From NCBI RefSeq assembly GCF_022581195.2, contig NC_061458.1:9300001-9364000 (forward strand): a stretch of DNA of 64,000 nt. The letters run 5' to 3'. Position 1 is the stretch's first letter. Every line of letters begins with the position of its first letter. A program made the position numbers and the translations under genes. The notes under the pieces are model-generated. The model did no database searches and was not told the DNA's origin. It worked only from the letters and a program-made list of their open reading frames with translations. Shown in pieces: positions 1 through 10,612 of this stretch. This DNA comes from Helicoverpa zea. Lineage: Eukaryota > Arthropoda > Insecta > Lepidoptera > Noctuidae.

Positions 1-299
1 TATAGAATCGTCAAAATACTACTTATCCCGTAGGTGCATTCTTTCACGTGACAGTATAATTAGGATTAGCACTTAGCAGTCGCATAGATTCATTGATCAA
101 GGTTGTGTTGTGGATGTGACCATTTATCTAAACAAAAGAAGTAAAGTTTGTGTCGTTGTTCAGCCAATTTGGAAAATTATTACGTATGGTGCGTAAGTAA
201 TTTTCACAGGAAACAGCTATAATCTATGTCTACATGCTTTGAGTCTGACAAAGCTGTCATTTGTACATTTTCTGCAGCTGCTGCGACTAATCAGAAGCC

Positions 300-478
300 A
301 GAAAGTCTGTCAGGCTTACCATAATATGGATATCGTCTTGTGTAGTTGACTGGATTGTAGGTAAGTAGTCGCTCCAAGCAAAATATTGGTACTCAAACAG
401 ATTCGGTGACTGGAAGCCAACACCAACATAGTTGGGGAATAGCTGGATGGATGATAAAATGAGTCATCATCATCAGCA
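300..478 (+). repeat. Degenerate 3' part of a tRNA-derived SINE
   Basis: The order of short blocks (agaaagtctgtcagg, gtagtcgctcc, ttggtactcaaacagattcgg, gactggaagccaacaccaac, atagttgggga) follows the 3' half of the SINE seen better preserved at 10011-10190 and, inverted, at 23143-23530. It ends in a ATCATCATCATC-like tail. Many substitutions and gaps suggest an old copy. The tRNA-like head is missing. Confidence 0.5.
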
Positions 479-523
479 GGCGCATAGGGTAGGATAGTTT
501 CACTTACTCATGGTAAGGCTGAC

Positions 524-884
524 CCCACATTAGGCGTGCGCGATCCTCGGGCGTGTGAGTAGCGCGGGCGTCGCGAGCGCGCTGCGTGAACGTCGCGTTT
601 TGCTGCCCTGCGGCATGTGTGAAGAGTGCAAGCGACGCGCTCGCGGCAAGCACGCGGCGCTCGAGTTGCGTTCTTACCCCTTCGCCTGCTATCCCTTATC
701 CGCCTTATCCGCCCGCTAAACGCCTTAGCAGTTAAACGTCAAGGAGAGCGGCGCGTGCGCGCCGCGAGCGCGCTGCAAATGCCGCAGGGCAGCAAAACGC
801 GACGCTCACGCAACGCGCTCGCGACGCACGCGCGGCGCCCGCGCTACTCACACGCCCGAGGATCGCGCACGCCTAATATGGTGG
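524..884. mobile_element. GC-rich MITE with about 90-bp terminal inverted repeats
   Basis: The left arm from about 524 to 620 (ccacattaggcgtgcgcgat...) is the inverted complement of the right arm from about 778 to 884 (...atcgcgcacgcctaatatgg). The arms also share the blocks cctcgggcgtgtgagtagcg and cgcgttttgctgccctgcgg. The element is far more GC- and CpG-rich than its flanks. The open frames inside it (for example 626-889) arise from the lack of AT-rich stop codons and are not a gene. No clear target duplication is visible. Confidence 0.7.
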
Positions 885-2203
885 CCTAAGCCGAGACTCC
901 ACCGAAATGTTTGCATTAGTTCACGAATAGGCAAAATGTACGCATCTGTGAGAATCCACTTCATGTGTTCGTACTTGAAACCTGTAGTTTTGCCAAGATT
1001 TTCAGAATGTACGCTCGCAATTTGTCATTTCTTGGTGGAGCCAGCAAATCAAAAGAAACATAAGTGTTGTATACTGTGCGTCACTACCGCACACCGGGAA
1101 AATTTCGCTCTTGCGGAGGACGTTTATATACCATATTTTGTGTCACACGTAAACAGGACGACAGTAAGTATCCACCGAAACACTTTCAAAGATCTGATGA
1201 ACGAACAAATCAGACCTGACTTGGTCACCTGGGGCCAATCAGAGCTATATGAAGCGATAATACGCTTTGGCTCCTACTGTTATTGTGGTTTCTGAAAATT
1301 TATTCACCTCATTCAACGATGAATGTAATTCTAATGGTACTATTAAGAACACTTGCTTAGCGCAGAAGCTGACGTTGGCAGGTCAACTCTTTTGACTTCT
1401 CTAATAGGATACCATTGGTTTTTGTGCAATGCACACCTGCAATGCATGCTGGATTAGGATAGGATATAGGTGGATAGGATTTGCAACAGAGAACAATTCT
1501 GTCTTTGTGATTAAATGATATCAAACGTAGTTTTATATAAAAGGTGTTTTTTAGGGTTTTTAGACTGGGCTCGGGTCTTACTGAGACTGTTCGTAATCGT
1601 GAACTTCGTCGTGAAAATCGTGAACTATTTGCGATCAGAAGTTGAAAGTAAGCATGTCTCTGGTATGCGGCGCGTAATTTGTACGTTTTCAGACGCATAA
1701 AGCATTTTACGTGTGTATGGTATTAAATAGAGAGAGCTCCCATTTCTTATCTGCACTTTGTATCTGGGCTTGTTTTTAAAGCTACAGAATCCTACATTAC
1801 CTTCCTCACGCTTAGCAGCGCTTGCGAGAGATAGATCCTCATTTCTTCTAGGATTAAGTTTACATATTTTGCATCAGAAAAAATAATTAAGGTCTACTTA
1901 ATACTACTCACTCAAAGTAATTTGTTTTAAGGCCACCACATTAGTGGAAGATAAGCTAAACTATGTTTATGAAAAAATCCTGATATGAACTCCATCTGTA
2001 ACTTTAAATGATAATTAATTGTTCCACTAAAGTCATCATTTTTGACATAATGTTCAAAAAATAATTTAGATGGCACCGTTTTAAATTTGGCTGAGAACTA
2101 TTAATTTTCTTTTCATCAAGGTAATAATTATAGTTGGATTTTGATGTGGCACGGCAAACTGACAAACACTATTGAAATGTCTATCGAAAAATTACACTAC
2201 GTG
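885..2203. other. No gene recognised
   Basis: AT-rich DNA. A 119-codon open frame at 936-1295 has no recognisable domain, no splice partners and no paralogue in the window, so I do not call it a gene. Confidence 0.4.
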
Positions 2204-2342
2204 TTAAAATATGGTGAATTACGGAAAATACACAACTCCATCTGTTGAAATAATAATCCTCTATAAAGAATGTATGGTAATATTACCTCGCTCCTTTGAC
2301 AAATTTGATGTATTTTATTTACCACAGATGGAGCTACTTTAA

Positions 2343-2377
<35 letters not shown>

Positions 2378-2804
2378 CGACGTAAAATCATCAAATGACC
2401 CCTCCCGCTGTGGGTTAGCAGCGGTGAGGGAGTGTCAGACTCTTACTGACTAAAATCGTCGTGTTCCGTCATAGGCCTTTTATGTACCAGGGCCGCGGTA
2501 TCTCTTTCGAACAACCCGCAGCCCCGGCAGGCCTTGGCCCTGCTGGGCCCCGCTGGGGTTGCTGACGTCTCTTTGAGGAGCGCGTGGAACAACGCGCGCC
2601 GTCGACACGGGTCTGTCGTCTAGGAAGACAGAGGGACGATGAGCCACCCGAACTTAAAATATGGTGAATTACGGAAAATACACAACTCCATCTGTTGAAA
2701 TAATAATCCTCTATAAAGAATGTATGGTAATATTGTCATTTACCACCTCGCTCCTTTGACAAATTTGATGTATTTTATTTACCACAGATGGAGCTACTTT
2801 AACC
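2204..2804. repeat. 141/151-bp direct duplication flanking a retroposed insert
   Basis: The block 2204-2344 (starting ttaaaatatggtgaattacg and ending gctactttaacc) recurs almost identically at 2654-2804. The second copy has 10 extra bases (gtcatttacc) before acctcgctcc. The insert with a poly-T run lies exactly between the two copies. This is either an unusually long target-site duplication or a tandem duplication with the insert at its junction. Confidence 0.8.
2345..2652 (-). mobile_element. 3' end of a non-LTR retrotransposon (or a SINE sharing its tail)
   Basis: The insert begins on the plus strand with about 30 T, so the element runs on minus with a poly-A tail. Its body (gctgtgggttagcagcggtg, agggagtgtcagactctta, ggccttttatgtaccagggc, ggccttggccctgctgggcc) recurs in the same orientation at 8366-8563, again beside a T run. 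No reverse-transcriptase ORF is present. This is a dead 5'-truncated copy, or a non-autonomous element. The exact LINE clade was not determined. Confidence 0.6.
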
Positions 2805-2984
2805 TTGGCTAAACAAAATTTTCATATTTTTTTTTTCTTCCGAAGTGATTGGTGTGATTTTCTGTGTAAAGATTAATAATAGGCCGATCAACTAATATAA
2901 GTATGTACAACATTCAAATGTAAAGTTTTGGCAAATAGATTGTGTGTCGTAATATTTTACATCTTGAATTCACAAAATTAATCA

Positions 2985-3165
2985 TATCTTTTGATAGAGT
3001 GGATCGATTTCGATGAAACAAAAACTAAGTAATACCCCAAGTTACGTAGAATTTTTGTATATAAGCATTGTCTGCATTTAATTCGTAGATTTTACGTGAA
3101 TCCCGAACAAACAAACAGATAAACAGACAAACAGACAAACAGACAAAAATGACAAAAATGATGGA
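2985..3165 (+). repeat. Retroposon tail remnant ending in a (acag/acaa) microsatellite
   Basis: A run of ACAG and ACAA tetranucleotides occupies about 3107-3160. It is preceded by gatagagtggatcgatttcg and gaatcccgaacaaacaaaca, wording typical of degraded non-LTR element 3' ends in insects. Nothing codes here. Confidence 0.4.
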
Positions 3166-3379
3166 AATGGGTTCTGTTAGTTATCCTTTAACATGCTGGC
3201 TATTTTTTTTGTCAATTTCGTCAATGTACAAAAATTACTTTTCTACAGATTTATTATATGTATAGATTGACCTACTGACGATGTCGAATGCCAAACACGT
3301 GTTCACTTACACTGGTAATACCACGTGTATTAAAGGTATTCATATTGTTGTTACAAATCGTATTAAAAGACAAGAGAAA

Positions 3380-4198
3380 ATGTTACTATAAAACGTTTAT
3401 TTCTCGATCGGGATCATTTTCACACAACAAACGTGTTTATAAATAATCAGGCACTTGACGAACACATGCGGAATTGAACATCTATTAATTATTATACTTA
3501 TTAATTATCATCTTATAATTAATTGCTTGGAAAATACCACAATAGAAGTGTTATATAATTAACTTACAAACTAAGCAGATTATTACAAATTGAGCCATCA
3601 TAAGATATTTTTTGAACATTTTTTTACAACCAGTTAAAATATCAATTGACTAAGTCTACAAGGGGAGTATACTAACACTCGATATTTAATGATTCATCAC
3701 TGGGCTTGATAAGAGTTAACAAGCAATACAAATGGATGCACCTATGCCCTTATACATCACATTTAAATTCACATTAACTAATTACATGCAAAAATACCTG
3801 ATTCCCTACAAGTTCGTAAATACATGCCATTACAAAATATCATCACGGTATATCTTACCTAGAATATAATTTAAGAGACTAGCTCTAATTATACTTAATT
3901 GATAAAGCTTAGACAAATTACAGTTTAGTTTCGTAGCATAGCACCTGAGCAATACAAATACTTGTTACTAAGCATACATACAGACATGATGATCTAGACA
4001 CAAAAACATGCGACAATACATTGTGTTCATAATTATTTCAATTAAATACGAAATAACGTATCACATCTGTTTTCAACAGTGACATATATTCACATTTGTA
4101 TTTAATTATTTTGCCACTTTTATCAATTATCACAAAGGCACATCTGCTAATTTGCTTCCATTATCACAAGTAAACACATTATATCCTACAAATCCAAT
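3380..4198 (-). other. Probable 3' UTR of the Patched-domain gene
   Basis: This AT-rich stretch follows the stop codon of the minus-strand gene and has no open frame of note. TTTATT at 3397-3402 reads AATAAA on minus and is the first convincing polyadenylation signal on a plausible UTR scale of about 0.8 kb. The end is inferred. Confidence 0.4.
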
Positions 4199-7033
4199 TC
4201 ATCCATCTTCTAAGTGTTTTTCCACATTTTCTGGCTTACCATTCAACTCTACCAATTCTGCCGGATTTTTATGTTTCTCTGACTTATACGCACCCGGCCC
4301 TATTAATGACAAACTAACTGGTAAAAATATTAAACCATTAAATAAACCAAATAATATAACTAAGAGGAATATCTTAAAGAAAGATTGGAAGGTGTATGCC
4401 TTCGACATACTGAGTAGAGATAGTGAGAGGAATGTGGAGCCTCCGCCAAGCAACACAGCAGATCCAATAGATGTGACAGTTTTAAAGGCTCGTTCAGAGT
4501 TAGAACCTTCCGTCAATGTTAAGAATGTGTGACCTACATGAGCGGCATAATCCACGCACAAACCTGTCGCGAGCTCTAGACCTATACAACACACAATATC
4601 CACAGTCATGCCCCACCTTTGCATGCAACCTAGCACATTTAGAATAGTTAAGAGTACACAAATAAATATCCACAGACACATTTGTAGATTAGTTATCAAA
4701 ATAACAGTGCAAACCATTACACAAAGTAGTGCCAGCTCTATATTCCTTTCGACTTCGACAGCTATGATTTCATCTGTGACCCAATTGGCGAATACCTTTG
4801 ACCAGACACTTCGATAACCATCACCACTTGTTATATTTGTGGACTTTACAATATCTTTAACATGATTCATTGCCGGAATATATTCGTCAGGACCTCCGAA
4901 TTTTGCAAAATTAAACATCATTGTAGAAGCTTTAATTTTAGTGGCTGGAATGCCGCACTCGAAGTGATCATCAAATTTAAAATTTACTTGAAATCTGCCG
5001 CCGAGCGGGCTGTACAAAAACCGTGACAAATGTTTATTAAACTCTAAGTCTGTCAATGCTGATGCGTTCTTGATAAGATCTCGATCATAATTTTGTAAGA
5101 CATATTGATGGAAATGGTCCACCCAGGTGACCATATCGTAAATATACGTTTCGTTCTTTAATTCTTGAATCATTTCGTGTAGTCGAATGAATTCTTTGTT
5201 ATAATTCATTTCTCCTAAAAACACCATGGCCATGTTGCCTTCTTCTGGATAATAATAATCATGAGCATTTAGAAAATCTTTGAAATACGTGTCGTCAGGA
5301 ATAAACCATTTTGGGTCAAACCTCTGTTCTAAGTTAAGGATGGCCTGTATACTGAAACCAGTTATAATAACTGTAAACAGAAGAACTATAGTTTTGCCAG
5401 GAATAGTAAAAACAACCCGTCTATAAAACTCTTCCAACCAATTTTGGAATATAGTTTTATTTGTGGATGTTTTAATTTCCTTTTTATGTTGATAACAAAA
5501 CAAAATACCATTGCGGTTATCCTGAATTCTTCTTAAGTCTAATGTAAATACTGCTACATAAAAAGTAACTGAATAGCAAAATATGAAAAAGACGCCTATA
5601 GCGGCATAGATACAAAAGGACTTTAACGACGGAAGTATCGTAATAGCACCAATAAGGAGAGCGACAATGTCCGTGAATGACGTAATTACAATGGATACGC
5701 CGGCGTGTTTCAGCATGAGACCTACTTTAACTGGTAAACTCTTTTTAGACGCCGACTCACCTAAGTTGTTCCAACAAGCATTCATCACAAACATGTCGTC
5801 TATTCCGAGACCCATCAGAAGAAATGGCAAGGAAGAATGAATTGGACCAAATGATATACCAAGAACAGAACACCAGCCTACAGCACTTATGTAGGCCAGT
5901 CCTACACACAACAGCCCAACACTACCCAATGTTAATCTTATTTCTAACCAATTAAATCGAGACAGAGCAAATTGTATGTAGAAAAACATTAACATTATAC
6001 CTAAAAATAATTTATCTAATTCATCAAACATTGCTTTGCCACTGATGTCTGCAAAGCTTCTTCCAGCTTCATAGAACAATTTAATGTTAGTAAAATTATG
6101 ATTAATTGACTCCATTGCATCTAAAAATTCGTTTTCCCACATAGCCAGTGGGATAGAGACCCAGTCTTCAGTGCCAACTAGATTACCCACCTCATTAACA
6201 TCAACACTAGACATATTCACATGTGTGAACCATGTCAGCATGACTGACCCAGCAGATACTATGTTACCATGCTCATCATATTTCATTTCACCAAACAACT
6301 TTGTGTAATCAAAAGGATGCCCAGTTGTAGGATTAGTTTTGATCTTGTTAATTTTTTCTACAATATCTTGTCTTGTGGCCTGTTCGATGTCTTCCTGCTT
6401 GTTCTTCCATAAATCCAGAATGTTGGTCCGGTAACAAGTATATTGAAAACTTTCTAAAAAGTCACAATAAAATTCATCATTGACCCAAAGTGTTGGGTCT
6501 GAAAAATCACTATCACTGTTAGCACTTGAGTTAGAATGGCTGTTGGTTTCAGGCATTATGTCCAGGGATCTTTTGTCTCTACCTGAACTATAGAAGTTGA
6601 CAATAGGAACTTTGTAACACAATTCTTTCATGGTGTATACTTGATCATTATATTTTATTTGAATTTCATTAACTCTTCTTGTGATATTGTTGATTGCAGA
6701 TAAAACTTTAGGATCAAGAACATTATCAGAAGTAATTATGACTTTTTGGAGTCTGAAGCCGGTCCCAAAGGTATCAATGTACCAGTTTGTATCATAATAA
6801 AAATCTGACTCTGGTGGCACCCATAGGTTCATAGGGTTCTTCTCTATGTGAAATCTAAATAGTCCAATGCAGCTGAACAACACAAAACTTAATGTTATAA
6901 TGACTGTCTTCCATGGATTCTTAGCCACAAGCACTCCAAGATTGAAGAATATTCCTTCTACCAAATGAACGGATTTTGAGGATACAGCTTCCCATAGCTG
7001 TTGGGGTGACTTGAAACTGCTTGATTTAGACAT
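4199..7033 (-). CDS. Patched/NPC1-like (RND-type) membrane protein, PTCHD3-like
   Basis: A single uninterrupted 944-aa frame. It has the layout of the Patched/NPC1/Dispatched superfamily: an N-terminal membrane segment (about residues 35-60), a large extracytoplasmic loop with glycosylation-type N-x-S/T sites, then a five-helix sterol-sensing-like block (about 335-500) containing LLMGLGIDDMF. A second loop and a second membrane block follow (about 735-920), containing GLELATGLCVDYAAH. The paired acidic residues in GIDD and CVDY match the proton-relay positions of RND transporters. Length (900-950 aa) and the short N-terminus fit the arthropod Patched-domain (PTCHD/ptr) group better than Patched (about 1300 aa) or NPC1. 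The family moves or senses lipids and sterols; no substrate can be read from the sequence. The start chosen is the first Met, MSKSSSFK, followed by a hydrophilic stretch before TM1. No introns, unlike its neighbours, so a retrogene origin is possible. Confidence 0.9.
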   Translation of the reverse strand: MSKSSSFKSPQQLWEAVSSKSVHLVEGIFFNLGVLVAKNPWKTVIITLSFVLFSCIGLFRFHIEKNPMNLWVPPESDFYYDTNWYIDTFGTGFRLQKVIITSDNVLDPKVLSAINNITRRVNEIQIKYNDQVYTMKELCYKVPIVNFYSSGRDKRSLDIMPETNSHSNSSANSDSDFSDPTLWVNDEFYCDFLESFQYTCYRTNILDLWKNKQEDIEQATRQDIVEKINKIKTNPTTGHPFDYTKLFGEMKYDEHGNIVSAGSVMLTWFTHVNMSSVDVNEVGNLVGTEDWVSIPLAMWENEFLDAMESINHNFTNIKLFYEAGRSFADISGKAMFDELDKLFLGIMLMFFYIQFALSRFNWLEIRLTLGSVGLLCVGLAYISAVGWCSVLGISFGPIHSSLPFLLMGLGIDDMFVMNACWNNLGESASKKSLPVKVGLMLKHAGVSIVITSFTDIVALLIGAITILPSLKSFCIYAAIGVFFIFCYSVTFYVAVFTLDLRRIQDNRNGILFCYQHKKEIKTSTNKTIFQNWLEEFYRRVVFTIPGKTIVLLFTVIITGFSIQAILNLEQRFDPKWFIPDDTYFKDFLNAHDYYYPEEGNMAMVFLGEMNYNKEFIRLHEMIQELKNETYIYDMVTWVDHFHQYVLQNYDRDLIKNASALTDLEFNKHLSRFLYSPLGGRFQVNFKFDDHFECGIPATKIKASTMMFNFAKFGGPDEYIPAMNHVKDIVKSTNITSGDGYRSVWSKVFANWVTDEIIAVEVERNIELALLCVMVCTVILITNLQMCLWIFICVLLTILNVLGCMQRWGMTVDIVCCIGLELATGLCVDYAAHVGHTFLTLTEGSNSERAFKTVTSIGSAVLLGGGSTFLSLSLLSMSKAYTFQSFFKIFLLVILFGLFNGLIFLPVSLSLIGPGAYKSEKHKNPAELVELNGKPENVEKHLEDG

Positions 7034-7771
7034 AGCTTTGATCTAAATTCACACGTTGTTAAAATAATTTAACTTGAAACATTTAAAGTTTTGACATAAT
7101 TACACGCGATTTTATCTTCACAATTTAAACGCGTTTATTAGAATAACAATTTTAATGTACTGGTTAAAGCGCACGACATTCGAGCTACGTACGTTTAGGG
7201 AGGCGGCGACCGTCCGCCGCTCACCGCTCGACTGATATATTTATCTGCGGCTACGCGCCGAGAGACGCAATTATCCAATTTTTCATTTGATAAATGCCAC
7301 TACTATTGACCGCAAACATGGCCTACACACCGACACCCAGCGAGTATTCGCTAGCTCTGTACGTCCTTATCAGTGTTAATCACGCTAACGTTGATTAATT
7401 ATTCAGTGTTATTTATTTAAACGCAATCGTATGCCTAATGTTGGTGTTCTCGCAGTCAAAATTGCCGGGAAAATATGAGAATAGATAGGCACTGTAAAAA
7501 ATACATACCGTACGTTTTCTTGAGAAAATAATGAATTTATCTACATATTTTTTAACAATGTGGAGGGCAAGTAAATATATTGCATTGTGATAATTTGATG
7601 GTAAACGAACAATTTATTTTTTCGTTGTTTCGTGACACACGCCGGGTTCATCCATATAATTCTAAGCTCGAATGATGGGTTCATCACCCTCTTCCTTTGT
7701 TTGCTAGCTGTCAATGTCAACTGTCAGTGTCATTATTATTATATATTATACTTTCACGAACATTGTCAGTT
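7034..7771 (-). promoter_or_regulatory. 5' flank of the Patched-domain gene
   Basis: The upstream DNA of the minus-strand gene includes a short GC-rich patch at 7195-7265 (ggaggcggcgaccgtccgcc, gcggctacgcgccgagagac) standing out from AT-rich surroundings, a likely core-promoter or 5' UTR area. No TATA box is clear. The call is positional only. Confidence 0.3.
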
Positions 7772-8219
7772 AAAAAAAATCGGTAAAAAAACTTTTAAGT
7801 TAAACGGTTTTATCTTATGTGCACTGAAAACTAGAAAATAAAAAAATAGTTACTTACCTGTCAACCTACGTAGGTGGTCCCGGTCATATTAAACTAAAAT
7901 AAAAACGTGGGGCCCATTAACTATTGCTGTAGTACTTTCTTCTAGAGGTATAATAGGTGTGGATAACTAGAGATTTTGACAATCAATAATCAGCCGTAGC
8001 GGCTTCACCAGCGAACGCCGAGCTCATGATCTACCAAAGTATAAAGATATGCTTTGCCATAGGTAGGATTTCACAGGGGCCCCACGTTTTTATTTTAGTT
8101 TAATATGACCGGGACCACCTACGTAGGTTGACAGGTAAGTAACTATTTTTTTATTTTCTAGTTTTCAGTGCACATAAGATAAAACCGTTTAACTTAAAAG
8201 TTTTTTTACCGATTTTTTA
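7772..8219. mobile_element. About 450-bp MITE with about 140-bp terminal inverted repeats
   Basis: The left arm (about 7772-7916, starting aaaaaaatcggtaaaaaaac and reaching aaaacgtggggccc) is the inverted complement of the right arm (about 8079-8219, starting ggggccccacgtttttattt and ending gtttttttaccgatttttt). The arms are nearly perfect, including ccacctacgtaggttgacag and its complement. The 160-bp centre is unrelated. Such perfect arms suggest a fairly recent insertion. Superfamily not determined. Confidence 0.8.
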
Positions 8220-8365
8220 TTTTCTAGTTTTTAGTATTTAATGAAAATGCGTACCGAATATTCCTCATTCTATCTAATTCATTTAGTGTATCATTATTAC
8301 ACGGTCTCTTACCTGACAATTTATTACAATCTAATTCCTCAATACATAGCCCTTCCAGATACTTT

Positions 8366-8563
8366 TTTTTTTAACAACCCCAAAAATCATCACATGACCT
8401 CTCCTGCTGTGGGTCAGCAGCGGTGAGGGAGTGTCAGACTCTTGACTAGAAACCGTTTTGTTCCGTCGTAGGCCTTTTATGTACCAGGGCCGCGGTAACT
8501 CTTTCGAACAATCTCGCAGCCCAGGCAGGCCTTGGCCCTGTTGGGCCCCGCTGGAGTTATTGA
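8366..8563 (-). mobile_element. Second copy of the retroposon tail seen at 2345
   Basis: It shares gctgtgggtcagcagcggtg, agggagtgtcagactcttg, ggccttttatgtaccagggc and ggccttggccctg with 2345-2652, and starts with a T run in the same orientation. It is shorter and lacks the distal part. No coding capacity. Confidence 0.55.
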
Positions 8564-8570
8564 CAGTTTT

Positions 8571-8930
8571 CTACTTGTGAAGCCCTTTCATTTGATACCC
8601 GTATTGGTGGGATTGATAAAAAATTGTTATCAGCCATTTGGTAGCGGCGGCCATCTTAGATTTCAATTTTGCATAGTAAATTGTATTCTACTTGTTGAGA
8701 CCTTTCATTTGATACCCATGTTGATGGGATTGATAAAACCTACGTTATCCGCCATTTTATAGCGGCCGCCATCTTGGATTTCAATTTTTTATAGTATATT
8801 GTATTCTGCTTGTTGAGCCCTTTCATTTGATATCCATATTGATGGGATTGATAAAATCTACGTTATCCGCCATTTTGTGCCGGCGGCCATATTGGATTTA
8901 CAATGTTATTGATATTACTATATTGTATTG
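8571..8930 (+). repeat. Three tandem units of about 117-118 bp
   Basis: Units start at about 8571, 8688 and 8806. Each holds cctttcatttgata, a gggattgataaaa block, ttatc(a/c)gccat, a (g)cggc(g/c)gccat block and a gtatattgtattc-like end. The third unit diverges at its 3' side. The array follows the retroposon tail directly, so it may be the internal or terminal repeat of a larger transposon. Only three units, so not a satellite array. Confidence 0.75.
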
Positions 8931-9440
8931 TCATCGAAATTAAAGGTGTATACAAAATTTCAGATTAATCGGTTGACAGGAAGAGGGTGAAATTTGAATT
9001 ACTAAATTTGACCCAAGAATGAATAAATAAAACAAACGGGGTAAGCTAAATAAAACCGTTTAAAAACCATGGATTTAGTAGAAATGGACTGGTCTAAGGC
9101 GCTCCCTAGACAGTCAATATAATTGCGCAATGCGACAAAAATATTGTGCAATTAAATGTTCGTTAAAATCATTGCGAAAAATTTCAGTTAGTTTGGATTG
9201 GCCCCAACGTATTGCACCGCATCGCTGTCGTTGCGGTGACAACCTCGGTCTCCATGGTCTGTTGCTCGGCATCTCAGCATAAAAGACATTAGCTTATTCT
9301 TCGGACAAAGAGTTGGCATTGCTATACAAAATGGCAATGCAAGCAATCTTCTAGGCCCGTTTTTGGACGGCAGTGTAGTAAAGTACTTCTACGCCTAATA
9401 ACACTTCACAGGTTCTTTCATACATTTTTTTATTCATAGG
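8931..9440. other. No gene recognised; transposon-like debris
   Basis: The segment gtatacaaaatttcagatta-atcggttgacagg near 8948 resembles degenerate non-LTR element 3' sequence common in insects. The rest has no open frame or repeat I can support. Confidence 0.3.
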
Positions 9441-10190
9441 AAGTCGTGGTGGCCTAGAGGGTAAAGAGCCAACTTTTCGAGTGTGAGGGCGTGGTTTCAA
9501 GGTCAGGCAAGTTCCAATGCAACTTTTTTATGTTTTTATGTACTTTCTAAGTATATTTTGGACACCAATGGCCAATGACTGAGTTTCGTATGGCATGTGA
9601 AACTGTAGAGGTAGTCAGGGGCCCGATTCTCCTAATTTTACTTAAGCGTCATTCGATTCACGTTCGACTGCGATCCAATCACGACTCGATTACGATTGAA
9701 GCGTATGTGGTATTCCACTATTTTTTCTTTGAAATAAACGTTTTTATCCTTTTCTGTCATTCAATAATGAATCATTTTGTCTGCAAATGATTTATGATTG
9801 CAATATGATTGTAGAGCAACTACCGTATAGATATAGACTAAAATCACCAAAATAGCAGAGCAATCGCAAACCAATCGAATGTCGTTGGAATACGATTGGT
9901 CTTATGTTAGTAGCAGAATGCCCGATATGGTTAAAACTGCTATTGCAATCATATTGCGATTCGATTTCTATTCGATTTTGACATTAAAATATTAACTTAT
10001 TATCGGGCCCTAGAAGCCAGTAAGTCTGATGCCTGTTTAACCAAGGAGTATCAGGTTGCCCGGGTAACTGGGTTGAGGAGTTCAGACAGGCAGTCGCTAC
10101 TTATAAAACACTGGTACTCAGCTGCATCTATTTAGACTGGAAGCCGACCCTACCATAGTCGGGAACAGGCTCGGGAGATGATATGATGCA
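9441..10190 (+). mobile_element. tRNA-derived SINE interrupted by a MITE
   Basis: The head aagtcgtggtggcctagagg resembles an A box and is followed by a degenerate B-box region. The SINE body continues to about 9617 and resumes at 10011 with gaagccagtaagtctgatg, ttgcccgggtaactgggttg, actggtactcagctgcatc and gactggaagccgaccctacc, ending in a gatgatatgatg tail. The same order occurs inverted at 23143-23530 without the interruption. It resembles the SINEs described from Helicoverpa (HaSE type), by memory only. Confidence 0.7.
9618..10010. mobile_element. 393-bp MITE nested in the SINE
   Basis: The ends are ggggcccgattctcc and ttattatcgggccc, giving a short inverted terminal repeat around gggcccgat. 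The insert is rich in imperfect attcgatt and caatcg motifs. Comparison with the intact SINE at 23143-23530 shows that it splits the SINE between its tagtca and gaagccag segments. Exact target duplication not resolved. Confidence 0.6.
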
Positions 10191-10612
10191 AGTAAAAATA
10201 TCGTAATATTGAAAACTGAACATTCACAAACCTCATCATTCATTTCCTTCAATGTATGTAAACAATGGAATCAATATTTTGGTTTTCATTAAATAATACT
10301 TTGTAGGTAATTTAACAAAAATTGAATTCAGTTCCCAATCCCTGAAAAACATAATTCGTAATATTGAGCAATTTAATAAATCGTCTGGTGAGTACCTTAA
10401 GAAAAGCAAAAGCATGATTTTAATTATCTGTGGATTGGGTTGCAATAAAAAAAAAAACATTGTTAATTTTTGATAAATATATGACTGCGGTGTGGTTAAA
10501 GTGGTTTTATTATGAACAAAAAGTTCAAACTTATAAATTAGATGGTGTAAATGAAATGAACATCTCACAATTTATCAAAAGTTTAACTTGTTCGATCAAA
10601 TAAACCGATACA

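Noticed and set aside
626..889. 87-codon Arg-rich frame
   Set aside because: Lies inside the GC-rich inverted-repeat element; openness is due to composition.
936..1295. 119-codon open frame on plus
   Set aside because: No recognisable domain, no splice context, and composition like flanking intergenic DNA.
3107..3160. Short regularly repeated units as a CRISPR array
   Set aside because: Simple ACAG/ACAA microsatellite without spacers; the organism is a eukaryote.
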